Shown here piece by piece: positions 23,737-29,901 of a stretch of DNA of 29,901 nt. Made by a program: the position numbers and the translations under genes. The notes below the pieces were generated by a model. That model did not search any database. It was not told the origin of the DNA and was given only the letters and a program-made list of their open reading frames with translations. The stretch is from NCBI GenBank assembly GCA_041649275.1, contig JBAZNL010000018.1, positions 1 to 29,901 of the forward strand, written 5' to 3'. Numbering within the stretch: the stretch's first letter is position 1; each line of letters begins with the position of its first letter. This stretch comes from Candidatus Izemoplasmatales bacterium (GTDB taxonomy: Bacteria; Bacillota_I; Bacilli_A; Izemoplasmatales; Hujiaoplasmataceae).

Positions 23737-23853
23737 ATGAAAATCAGACCGTCCGTCAAGAAAATCTGCGACAAATGCAAAATCATCAAGCGCCATGGCA
23801 ACGTCATGGTGATCTGCGAAAATCCGAAACACAAGCAGAGACAGGGAAAGTAG
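23737..23853 (+). CDS. rpmJ: Ribosomal protein L36 (bL36, zinc-binding)
   Basis: A 38-residue large-subunit protein. It opens MKIRPSVKKICDKCKIIKRHG. The zinc ligands are C11, C14, C27 and H32, the classical C+ form. TGGAGG precedes the ATG. The 26-nt gap before it is AT-rich. The end (KQRQGK) is the usual tail. Confidence 0.95.
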   Translation: MKIRPSVKKICDKCKIIKRHGNVMVICENPKHKQRQGK

Positions 23854-23863
23854 GAGGTACACA

Positions 23864-24229
23864 ATGGCTCGCATTGCAGGAGTAGACATCCCGAGGGAAA
23901 AACGCGTCGTCATTTCCCTCTGCTACATTTACGGCATCGGCAAGACCCTTTCGCAACGGATCCTCAAGGTGGCGAACATCTCCGAGGACAAGCGCGTCAA
24001 GGACCTCACCGACGACGAACTCGTCCGGATCCGCACCGAAGTCTCGAAGTACAAGGTGGAAGGCGATCTCCGTCGTGAAGTCGCCCTCAACATCAAGCGG
24101 CTGATCGAAATCGGATCGTACCGCGGCATCCGCCATCGCAAGGGCCTTCCGACCCGCGGTCAGAACACGCGGAACAACGCCCGTACCCGCAAGGGTCCGC
24201 GGAAGACCATCGCGAACAAGAAGAAATAG
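23864..24229 (+). CDS. rpsM: Ribosomal protein S13 (uS13)
   Basis: Small-subunit head protein that bridges to L5. The 121 residues are standard. MARIAGVDIPREKRVVISL is the start. The helix-hairpin block YIYGIGKTLSQRIL and the C-terminal basic tail GLPTRGQNTRNNARTRKGPRKT are intact. TAGGAGG precedes the ATG. Confidence 0.97.
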   Translation: MARIAGVDIPREKRVVISLCYIYGIGKTLSQRILKVANISEDKRVKDLTDDELVRIRTEVSKYKVEGDLRREVALNIKRLIEIGSYRGIRHRKGLPTRGQNTRNNARTRKGPRKTIANKKK

Positions 24230-24243
24230 GAGGACATGATCCC

Positions 24244-24633
24244 ATGGCACGTACCGTCGTCACCAAGAAACGTCGTGTGAAGAAGAACATCCCGCTCGGG
24301 GTGGCCCATATCCATTCGACCTTCAACAACACCATCATCACCATCACCGACCCGGCCGGCAACGCGATCGCGTGGAGTTCCTCCGGCGCCGTCGGATACA
24401 AGGGCAGCCGCAAGTCGACGCCCTACGCCGCCGGCCTCGCGTCCGAAGCCTGCGCGAAGGCCGCCATGGAAAACGGCGTCCAGCGCGTCGAAGTTTCCGT
24501 CAAGGGCCCCGGCCCCGGCCGCGAAGCCGCGATCCGCAGCCTCCAGGTGGCGGGTCTCGAGATCACCGCGATCAAGGACGTCACGCCGGTCCCCCACAAC
24601 GGGTGCCGCCCGCCGAAGCGTCCGCGCGGATAA
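24244..24633 (+). CDS. rpsK: Ribosomal protein S11 (uS11)
   Basis: Small-subunit platform protein near the Shine-Dalgarno helix. The 129 residues are standard. GVAHIHSTFNNTIITITDPAGNAI and the ending DVTPVPHNGCRPPKRPRG are signature blocks. TAGGAGG lies upstream. rpsD, found between rpsK and rpoA in Proteobacteria, is absent here, as is normal for Bacillota. Confidence 0.97.
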   Translation: MARTVVTKKRRVKKNIPLGVAHIHSTFNNTIITITDPAGNAIAWSSSGAVGYKGSRKSTPYAAGLASEACAKAAMENGVQRVEVSVKGPGPGREAAIRSLQVAGLEITAIKDVTPVPHNGCRPPKRPRG

Positions 24634-24645
24634 GGGGGCGCTCCG

Positions 24646-25599
24646 ATGAAGGACTTGAAATTCGAAAAGCCGAAGACCATCACCGAGGAAATCAACGAGA
24701 ACTACGGTCGCTTCGTCGTCACCCCGTTGGATCGCGGCTTTGGAATTACCATCGGTAACTCCCTGAGACGAGTTTTATTGTCTTCTCTGCCCGGCGCCGC
24801 GATCATCAATCTCCAAATCGACGAAGTCAGCCACGAATTCACCGCCATCGACAACGTCGTCGAAGACGTCACCGCGATCGTCCTGAACCTGAAGGGCGTC
24901 GTCCTGACGATCGATTCGACGAATCCCGCCGTCGAGAAGCGCCTCGAGATCATCGTCGAGGGCCCCTGCGACGTCACCGCCGCCGACATCATCGCCGACG
25001 ACGAGGTCGACATCGTCAACCCCGACCACTACATCTGCCACGTCAACAAGGGCAAGCGTTTCCGCATGGTCATGAACGCCCGCAAGGGCAACGGCTACGT
25101 CTCGGCCGACAAGAACGCGGCGTTCCGCGAGAACAAGGTCGGCGTCATCCCGATCGACTCGCTCTACACCCCGGTCGTCCGCGCCAACTACGCCGTCGAC
25201 AAGACCCGCGTCGACGACAACGCCGACTACGACAAGCTCACCGTCGAAGTCTGGACCAACGGTTCCATGGGACCGAAGGAAGCCATCGGCATGGCCGCCA
25301 AGATGCTCATCGACCATCTCCATTCCGTCGTCGAGCTCTCCACCAAGGCGATGGCCGAGGACTTCATGATCGAGCGCAAGTCGGAAGAATCCTCCAGGAA
25401 CCTGGAGAAGCCGATCGAGGACCTCGATCTGTCCGTCAGAAGCTACAACTGCCTGAAGCGCGCCGGCATCCATACCCTCGGAGAACTCATCGAGAAGACC
25501 GAGGAAGACATGATGAAGGTCCGCAATCTCGGCAAGAAATCGTTGAAAGAAGTCAAACAAAAGCTCGAAGAACTCGGCTTGGGTCTGGCGAAACACTAA
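24646..25599 (+). CDS. rpoA: RNA polymerase alpha subunit
   Basis: Scaffold of RNA polymerase assembly and target of activators and UP elements. The 317 residues are standard. The N-terminal dimerisation domain has GFGITIGNSLRRVLLSSLPGAA (about 34-54). A linker near 240-255 leads to the C-terminal domain with LDLSVRSYNCLKRAGIHTL and VRNLGKKSLKEVKQKL, the DNA-binding helix-hairpin motifs. The stretch 24738-24789 uses codons (AGA, CGA, TTA, TTG, TCT) unlike the rest of the gene. Confidence 0.97.
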   Translation: MKDLKFEKPKTITEEINENYGRFVVTPLDRGFGITIGNSLRRVLLSSLPGAAIINLQIDEVSHEFTAIDNVVEDVTAIVLNLKGVVLTIDSTNPAVEKRLEIIVEGPCDVTAADIIADDEVDIVNPDHYICHVNKGKRFRMVMNARKGNGYVSADKNAAFRENKVGVIPIDSLYTPVVRANYAVDKTRVDDNADYDKLTVEVWTNGSMGPKEAIGMAAKMLIDHLHSVVELSTKAMAEDFMIERKSEESSRNLEKPIEDLDLSVRSYNCLKRAGIHTLGELIEKTEEDMMKVRNLGKKSLKEVKQKLEELGLGLAKH

Positions 25600-25613
25600 A
25601 TCAGGAGGCAATC

Positions 25614-25973
25614 ATGGCTAGAGGATACGCAAAACTCCACCGGGACAGCTCGAGCCGCAAGGCGCTCATCCGCGATCTCGCGACGCAACTCATCCTGCAC
25701 GGCAGGATCGAGACGTCCGTGGTCAAGGCGAAGGAACTCCGCCGTACCGTCGAACATCTGATCACGCTCGCGAAGAAGGGCGACCTCGCGTCGATCCGCC
25801 TCGCGGGCCGCACCGTCCGTCCGCTCGAGATCGAGGACCAGACGGCGCTGCAGAAGCTCTTCAAGGAAATCGGCCCGAAGTATCAGGACCGCAACGGCGG
25901 CTACACCCGCATCTTCCGGGTCGGCTACCGTCTCGGCGACTCCTGCCCGATGGCGATCATCGAACTCGTCTGA
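25614..25973 (+). CDS. rplQ: Ribosomal protein L17 (bL17)
   Basis: Large-subunit tunnel-exit protein, last gene of the alpha operon. The 119 residues are standard. LHRDSSSRKALIRDLATQLILHGRIETSVVKAKELR is the family core and GGYTRIFRVGYRLGDSCPMAIIELV the ending. AGGAGG precedes the ATG. A strong terminator follows 7 nt after the stop. Confidence 0.97.
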   Translation: MARGYAKLHRDSSSRKALIRDLATQLILHGRIETSVVKAKELRRTVEHLITLAKKGDLASIRLAGRTVRPLEIEDQTALQKLFKEIGPKYQDRNGGYTRIFRVGYRLGDSCPMAIIELV

Positions 25974-25980
25974 ACGAAAG

Positions 25981-26008
25981 CCGCGACCCCTCGGGCCGCG
26001 GTTTTTTT
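25981..26008 (+). terminator. Intrinsic terminator ending the alpha operon
   Basis: CCGCG/CGCGG and CCC/GGG with one A-C mismatch, a CTC loop and seven T. It separates the ribosomal operon from the ECF genes. Confidence 0.92.
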
Positions 26009-26048
26009 CAAGGCGCGGACAAGCGGTGTCGCCATCCGCGCCCGCATT

Positions 26049-26057
26049 TGGTATAAT
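26049..26057 (+). promoter_or_regulatory. Extended -10 promoter of ecfA1-ecfA2-ecfT-truA
   Basis: TGGTATAAT with no recognisable -35 at 17 bp (TCGCCA). Initiation near 26064 gives a leader of about 17 nt before ecfA1. GGTATAATGATA matches 2573-2584 of the alcohol dehydrogenase promoter. Confidence 0.75.
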
Positions 26058-26080
26058 GATAGTGTTACGGCGGTGATCGC

Positions 26081-26887
26081 ATGGCTTTCCTTGAAATCCG
26101 CAACCTCTCCTTCACCTACAACCAGAAGCGCATGGTCCTGAAGCACGTCGACCTCGACGTACGACGCGGCGAATGGATCGCGGTCCTGGGACACAACGGC
26201 TCCGGCAAATCGACGCTCGCGAAGACGATCGTCGGTCTTTTGCGTCCGGCCGAAGGAACCGTCGCGGTCGACGGGACGATCCTCTCGGACGAGACCGCCT
26301 ACGATGTCCGCCGCAAGGTCGGGATCGTCTTCCAGAACCCCGACAACCAGTTCGTCGGCGTCACCGTGAAGGACGACATCGCCTTCGGAATGGAGAACCT
26401 GTGCATCCCGCGCGCCGAGATGGAGGAGAAGATCGGCTTCTACGCGGCCAAGGTCGGGATGACCGACTACCTCGACAAGGAGCCCTCCGCCCTTTCGGGC
26501 GGGCAGAAGCAGAGGATCGCGATCGCCGGGATCCTCGCGATGAAGACCGACATGATCGTCTTCGACGAGGCGACGTCGATGCTCGACCCCTCCTCGCGCC
26601 GCGAGCTGATGGACTACATCGGGACGCTTCACGCCGAGGGGCTCACGATCGTGATGATCACCCACGACATCGAGGAGGCGCTCCTCGCCGACCGGCTCGT
26701 CGTCCTCAAGGACGGCGAAGTCGTCGCCGCCGACGTCCCCGAGGCGCTCTTCAAGCATCCCGAGGCATTCCGGGACGCCCGGCTCGAGCTCCCTGCGGCG
26801 ATCCGCATCTACTACGACATCATGGCGGCGGGGGACATGACGCCCGCGCTCGCGGAGGTCCTATGGCGATCCGGTTCCGGCAGGTAG
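26081..26887 (+). CDS. ecfA1: ECF transporter ATPase A1
   Basis: ATP-binding subunit of the group II energy-coupling factor module that serves many vitamin or metal-binding S components. The 268 residues are typical. Walker A GHNGSGKST (37-45), Q-loop FQNPDNQF, signature LSGGQKQR, Walker B MIVFDEATSMLDP and the H-switch THD are present. FQNPDNQ is typical of EcfA1. The start has only GGTGAT as ribosome-binding site. The last 25 nt overlap ecfA2. No S component lies next to it, as expected for the shared module. Confidence 0.95.
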   Translation: MAFLEIRNLSFTYNQKRMVLKHVDLDVRRGEWIAVLGHNGSGKSTLAKTIVGLLRPAEGTVAVDGTILSDETAYDVRRKVGIVFQNPDNQFVGVTVKDDIAFGMENLCIPRAEMEEKIGFYAAKVGMTDYLDKEPSALSGGQKQRIAIAGILAMKTDMIVFDEATSMLDPSSRRELMDYIGTLHAEGLTIVMITHDIEEALLADRLVVLKDGEVVAADVPEALFKHPEAFRDARLELPAAIRIYYDIMAAGDMTPALAEVLWRSGSGR

Positions 26888-27723
26888 GCTACGCGTACCC
26901 GGGCTACGGCCTCGGGAACTACGACGCCATCCGAAACATCACGCTCGACATCGAGGGAAGCGGCGAGTTCGTCGCCCTCGTCGGGCAGACCGGGTCGGGC
27001 AAGTCGACCCTCGCGCAGCACATGAACGCGCTCATCTTCCCGACGTCGGGAACCGTCGAGATCTTCGGCGCCGTCGTCGGTCCGAAGCGCGACCGGAACG
27101 TGAAATACAACGCCCTCCGGCGTCAGGTCGGGCTCGTCTTCCAGTTCCCCGAATACCAGCTCTTCGAGGAGACCGTCGAGAAGGACGTGATGTTCGGCCC
27201 GACCAACTTCGGCGTGCCCGCCCCCGAGGCGAAGGCGATGGCGGAGAAGGCCCTCGGTCTCGTCGGCCTCGGTCCGCAGTACCTGAAGCGCAATCCGCTC
27301 AACCTCTCGGGCGGCGAGAAGAAGCGCGTCTCGATCGCCGGCATCCTCGCGATGGACCCGGCCGTGCTCGTCCTCGACGAGCCGACCTCGGGCCTCGACC
27401 CGAGCGGCAAGAAGACGATGATGGAACTCTTCAGGTCGCTTCGCGAATCGACCGGCAAGTCGATCGTCGTGATCACCCACGACATGGACCTCGTCTACGA
27501 GTACATGGACCGCGTCCTCGTCCTCGATCGGGGCGAGCTCGTCTTCGACGGCACGCCCGACGCGCTCTTCCGGCGGGACGACCTCGAAAAGCTCCATCTC
27601 GACGATCCGGCCTCGGTAAGGATCCTGAAGCGCGTCAAGAAGGAACTCGGCCTCGACCTCGACGTCTACCAGAAGGACGTCGCCGCGGCGGTCAGGGAGC
27701 TTTTGCGGGCGGTGAAGCCATGA
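26863..27723 (+). CDS. ecfA2: ECF transporter ATPase A2
   Basis: Second ATPase of the ECF heterodimer. The 286 residues are standard. Walker A is GQTGSGKST, the Q-loop is FQFPEYQLFE (the EcfA2 form), the signature is LSGGEKKR, Walker B is VLVLDEPTSGLDP and the H-switch is THD. The ATG at 26863 is chosen because the opening AIRFRQVGYAYPG is the family start; an upstream reading in this frame lies inside ecfA1. GCGGAGG is 7 nt upstream. The stop overlaps the ecfT start (ATGA). Confidence 0.95.
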   Translation: MAIRFRQVGYAYPGYGLGNYDAIRNITLDIEGSGEFVALVGQTGSGKSTLAQHMNALIFPTSGTVEIFGAVVGPKRDRNVKYNALRRQVGLVFQFPEYQLFEETVEKDVMFGPTNFGVPAPEAKAMAEKALGLVGLGPQYLKRNPLNLSGGEKKRVSIAGILAMDPAVLVLDEPTSGLDPSGKKTMMELFRSLRESTGKSIVVITHDMDLVYEYMDRVLVLDRGELVFDGTPDALFRRDDLEKLHLDDPASVRILKRVKKELGLDLDVYQKDVAAAVRELLRAVKP

Positions 27724-28688
27724 AGAACATCGTGATCGGCCAGTACGTGCCGGGAACCGGCTTCTTCCACCGCCTCGATCCGCGCACCAAGATCGTCGCC
27801 GTCGTCTTCCTGATGGTGGCGGTATTCCTCCTCGAGTCGATCCTCCAGGTGTCGATCGCGTTTGCGGTCACGCTTGGGGTCATGTTATTGGGCAGGATCT
27901 CCGTCGGCCGCGTCGCGAGGGGGATGCGTCCGCTCTTCGTTCTGCTCGTCTTCACCTTCTCCTTCCAGATCTTCTTGAACCGCGAGGGGACGCTCTGGCT
28001 CCGGCAGGACATGACGATCGGGCTATATTCGATCCTCGCCGCCGTCGCCTGGACGGTCCTCTGGCGCCTCGCCGCCTCCTTCCGCCGCTTCCGCGGGGTG
28101 CTCATGATCCTCTGGATCGCGGGCGTCTACGCGGCGTTCTCGTACCTGCCGGCCGAAGGCCCGGTCTGGACGACGTATGCCTTCGAGATCTACGAGAGCG
28201 GCGTCGTGACGTCGGTCTTCGTCGTCATCCGCCTGCTCATCGTGATCTCGCTTTCGACCGTGCTCACGCTCACGACCAAGCCGACCGACCTCACCCAGGG
28301 GCTCGAAAGCCTCCTCCGGCCGCTCAAGCGGCTCGGCGTCCATTCCGACGACTTCGCGCTCATCATCTCGATCTCGCTCCGCTACATCCCGACGATCCTC
28401 GACGAGGCGAACAAGATCATGCTCGCGCAGGCGAGCCGCGGCGCCGATTTCAACGAGGGCAGGCTGCTCGAGAAGGTGAAGCAGATCGTCTCGCTCCTCA
28501 TCCCGATGTTCATCATCGCCTTCAAGCGGAGCGAGGACCTCGCCGACGCGATGGAATCGCGCAACTTCGTCCCGGGGAGACCCCGGACGCGGATCCACGA
28601 ACTCGCCTTTGGCGCCGCCGACCTCGTCACCGCGGTCTTCACCGTCCTCGTCTTCGTCGGATCGATCCTGATCCGGGTGATCCCATGA
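27720..28688 (+). CDS. ecfT: ECF transporter transmembrane subunit T
   Basis: Membrane scaffold that couples EcfA1/A2 to S components. It is 322 residues, against about 265 usually. The N-terminal SFFHRLDPRTK-type block (here GFFHRLDPRTK, 14-24) and FTFSFQIFLNREG (78-90) are conserved. Between there and the conserved RLLIVISLSTVLTLTT (171-186) lies an extra 55 or so residues with two hydrophobic segments (about 99-118 and 126-143). The two ATPase-contact motifs are S239-R240-G241 and S280-R281-N282; the usual second motif is Ala-Arg-Gly-like. Start and stop overlap the neighbours by 4 nt each. Confidence 0.92.
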   Translation: MKNIVIGQYVPGTGFFHRLDPRTKIVAVVFLMVAVFLLESILQVSIAFAVTLGVMLLGRISVGRVARGMRPLFVLLVFTFSFQIFLNREGTLWLRQDMTIGLYSILAAVAWTVLWRLAASFRRFRGVLMILWIAGVYAAFSYLPAEGPVWTTYAFEIYESGVVTSVFVVIRLLIVISLSTVLTLTTKPTDLTQGLESLLRPLKRLGVHSDDFALIISISLRYIPTILDEANKIMLAQASRGADFNEGRLLEKVKQIVSLLIPMFIIAFKRSEDLADAMESRNFVPGRPRTRIHELAFGAADLVTAVFTVLVFVGSILIRVIP

Positions 28689-29683
28689 CGATCCGGGATC
28701 TTCGCGTTGCCCTCCTGAAGGGCGACGTCCTCCCCCATCTCGACCCGCGCGTCGCGCTGTTGGGCGAGGACCGCGTCGTCCGCCACGGCGAGGACGCCAT
28801 CGATTACCTCAAGGTCCTCCCCGGAATCTTCGACGGCGTCGTCCTCTTCCCCGACGAGGCCCGCGCGACCGTCTCCGGGACGACGGCGGCGGGACTCTCC
28901 GTGAAACTCTTCCTCTACGACGGGAAGGTCGACCGCGTCCTCTTCAAGCGCCCCGATCCGTCCAGGACCAGGATCCGCATGACCGTCGCCTACGACGGCA
29001 CCGACTTCTTCGGCTTCCAGCGCCAGGCCGAACTCCGAAGCGTCCAGGCCGAGCTCGAGGGGATGGTCTCGCACGTCAACGGCGAACCGACGGCCGTGAA
29101 CGGCGCCTCGCGCACCGACACCGGCGTGCACGCCGTCGGCCAGGTGGTCCACTTCGATTCGGTTCGCGAGTTCTCGCCGGAGCGGTGGATGACGATCATG
29201 AACCATTCGCTTCCCGACGACGTCCGGATCGTCGCGGCGGCATCGACCCATCCGCTCTTCCACGCCCGCTTCGACGTCTTCGAGAAGGAATACCGCTACA
29301 CCGTCGACGTCGGCGCCTACGATCCGCTCAGGCGGCGGCAGGCTTGGTTTCCCGGTCCGCTCGACCAGGATGTCCTCGAACGCGAGATCGGAAAGGTCGT
29401 CGGCACCCACGACTTCACCTCCTTCAGCAAGGGCGAGAAAGACTCGAAGGTGCGAACGATCAAGGAAGCGCGCGTCGAACGCGAGGGCGACAGGATCACG
29501 CTCGTCTTCGTCGGCGACGGCTTCCTCCACAACATGATTCGCCTGCTTTCCGCGTCGCTCGTCAGGATCGCCCAGGGGAGCATGGACGCGGACATGGCGG
29601 AGCTCATCGCTTCGAAGAGTCGCATCCGGACGCAGGAACTGGCGCCCGCCGCCGGGCTCTGCCTGATGCGGGTCGAATACTGA
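28685..29683 (+). CDS. truA: tRNA pseudouridine synthase A with N-terminal extension
   Basis: Forms pseudouridine at positions 38-40 of the tRNA anticodon arm. The TruA core starts near residue 97 (IRMTVAYDGTDFFGFQ) and the catalytic Asp is D145 in ASRTDTGVHA. YRYTVDVG, HDFTSFS and GDGFLHNMIRLL are further core blocks. The total of 332 residues compares with about 245-260 usually. The extra N-terminal 96 residues are in frame, stop-free and tightly overlap ecfT, so they are probably translated. I do not recognise them: LKVLPGIFDGVVLFPDEA and VKLFLYDGKVDRVLFKRP look like beta strands. An internal ATG at 28979 would give a core-only protein but has only a poor AGGA site. Last gene of the ECF operon. 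Confidence 0.9.
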   Translation: MTIRDLRVALLKGDVLPHLDPRVALLGEDRVVRHGEDAIDYLKVLPGIFDGVVLFPDEARATVSGTTAAGLSVKLFLYDGKVDRVLFKRPDPSRTRIRMTVAYDGTDFFGFQRQAELRSVQAELEGMVSHVNGEPTAVNGASRTDTGVHAVGQVVHFDSVREFSPERWMTIMNHSLPDDVRIVAAASTHPLFHARFDVFEKEYRYTVDVGAYDPLRRRQAWFPGPLDQDVLEREIGKVVGTHDFTSFSKGEKDSKVRTIKEARVEREGDRITLVFVGDGFLHNMIRLLSASLVRIAQGSMDADMAELIASKSRIRTQELAPAAGLCLMRVEY

Positions 29684-29727
29684 GCAGCCAGGACGCGTGA
29701 TCTGAAGCATTTCTGACAACAAAGATA

Positions 29728-29773
29728 GCAACCGGATTCTCTGGGGTCTCCCCATCGGATCCGGTTGCTTTTT
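29728..29773 (+). terminator. Intrinsic terminator ending the ECF-truA operon
   Basis: Outer 10-bp perfect stem GCAACCGGAT/ATCCGGTTGC, inner GGGG/CCCC stem with a TCT loop, then five T. It begins 45 nt after the truA stop. Confidence 0.92.
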
Positions 29774-29867
29774 GCACACTATGATGATTTTGGATTGGTA
29801 TGGAAATTAATGAGTGACTAACTATCTTCTGTCAATCTATTTATTCTTTATATATGTAGATAACGAC
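29774..29867. other. AT-rich non-coding stretch
   Basis: Strongly AT-rich after GC-rich sequence, with stops in the frames checked and no recognisable gene, promoter or RNA. It separates two facing terminators. Cut by the nearby window edge, so its extent is unknown. Confidence 0.5.
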
Positions 29868-29886
29868 AAAAAACCCTTGTGAAGGG
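29868..29886 (-). terminator. Likely terminator of a convergent gene beyond the window
   Basis: On the minus strand: CCCTT, CAC loop, AAGGG, then six T. It implies a leftward gene whose end is at or just past the right edge. The remaining 15 nt are open in all three minus frames, so they do not say which frame is used. Confidence 0.65.
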
Positions 29887-29901
29887 CGGATCGAAGAAAT
29901 C

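Overview
The window is a GC-rich stretch (well above half G+C by eye, not computed) of a bacterial chromosome. Its core is a complete S10-spc-alpha ribosomal protein superoperon followed by an energy-coupling-factor (ECF) transporter cassette and truA. The gene order (rpsJ ... rplQ, then ecfA1-ecfA2-ecfT-truA), the zinc-binding S14 and the four-cysteine adenylate kinase are those of Bacillota and their Mycoplasmatota relatives. TGA serves as a stop codon throughout, which excludes the mycoplasmas that read it as Trp. My inference is a GC-rich member of Bacillota or the Acholeplasma-like side of Mycoplasmatota; the sequence alone does not settle the genus.

Left third (1-11417), accessory and metabolic genes, mostly single transcription units with their own promoter and terminator: a 5'-truncated MFS sugar-type transporter with a large extracellular insertion; a glycerophosphodiester phosphodiesterase on the minus strand; a divergent iron-type alcohol dehydrogenase; alanine dehydrogenase; an NAD-dependent epimerase/dehydratase-like reductase; a sialate O-acetylesterase-like protein; and a two-gene unit in which a RecB/Cas4-like nuclease fused to a DinG/XPD-type helicase overlaps a membrane-anchored PI-PLC-X-domain protein. 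Nearly every promoter in the window is built on an extended -10 element (TGnTATAAT or close) with a weak -35.

Middle (11474-26008): a terminator, a promoter and a structured leader of about 140 nt precede rpsJ. Then come rpsJ-rplC-rplD-rplW-rplB-rpsS-rplV-rpsC-rplP-rpmC-rpsQ-rplN-rplX-rplE-rpsN-rpsH-rplF-rplR-rpsE-rpmD-rplO-secY-adk-map-infA-rpmJ-rpsM-rpsK-rpoA-rplQ, all on the plus strand with gaps from slight overlap to 58 nt. A strong intrinsic terminator follows rplQ. The block builds the ribosome, the Sec channel, start-Met processing, IF-1 and the RNA polymerase alpha subunit.

Right end (26049-29901): a separate promoter drives ecfA1-ecfA2-ecfT-truA, whose genes overlap at every junction and end in a strong terminator. 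EcfT carries an apparent extra membrane hairpin and TruA carries a 96-residue N-terminal extension I do not recognise. After the terminator base composition turns sharply AT-rich, and a terminator facing left at the edge suggests a convergent gene beyond the window. The usual rplM-rpsI pair does not follow truA here.

I did not find a clearly new defence or mobile system. The most unusual items are the nuclease-helicase/PI-PLC pair, the TruA and EcfT additions, the MFS insertion and the rpsJ leader.
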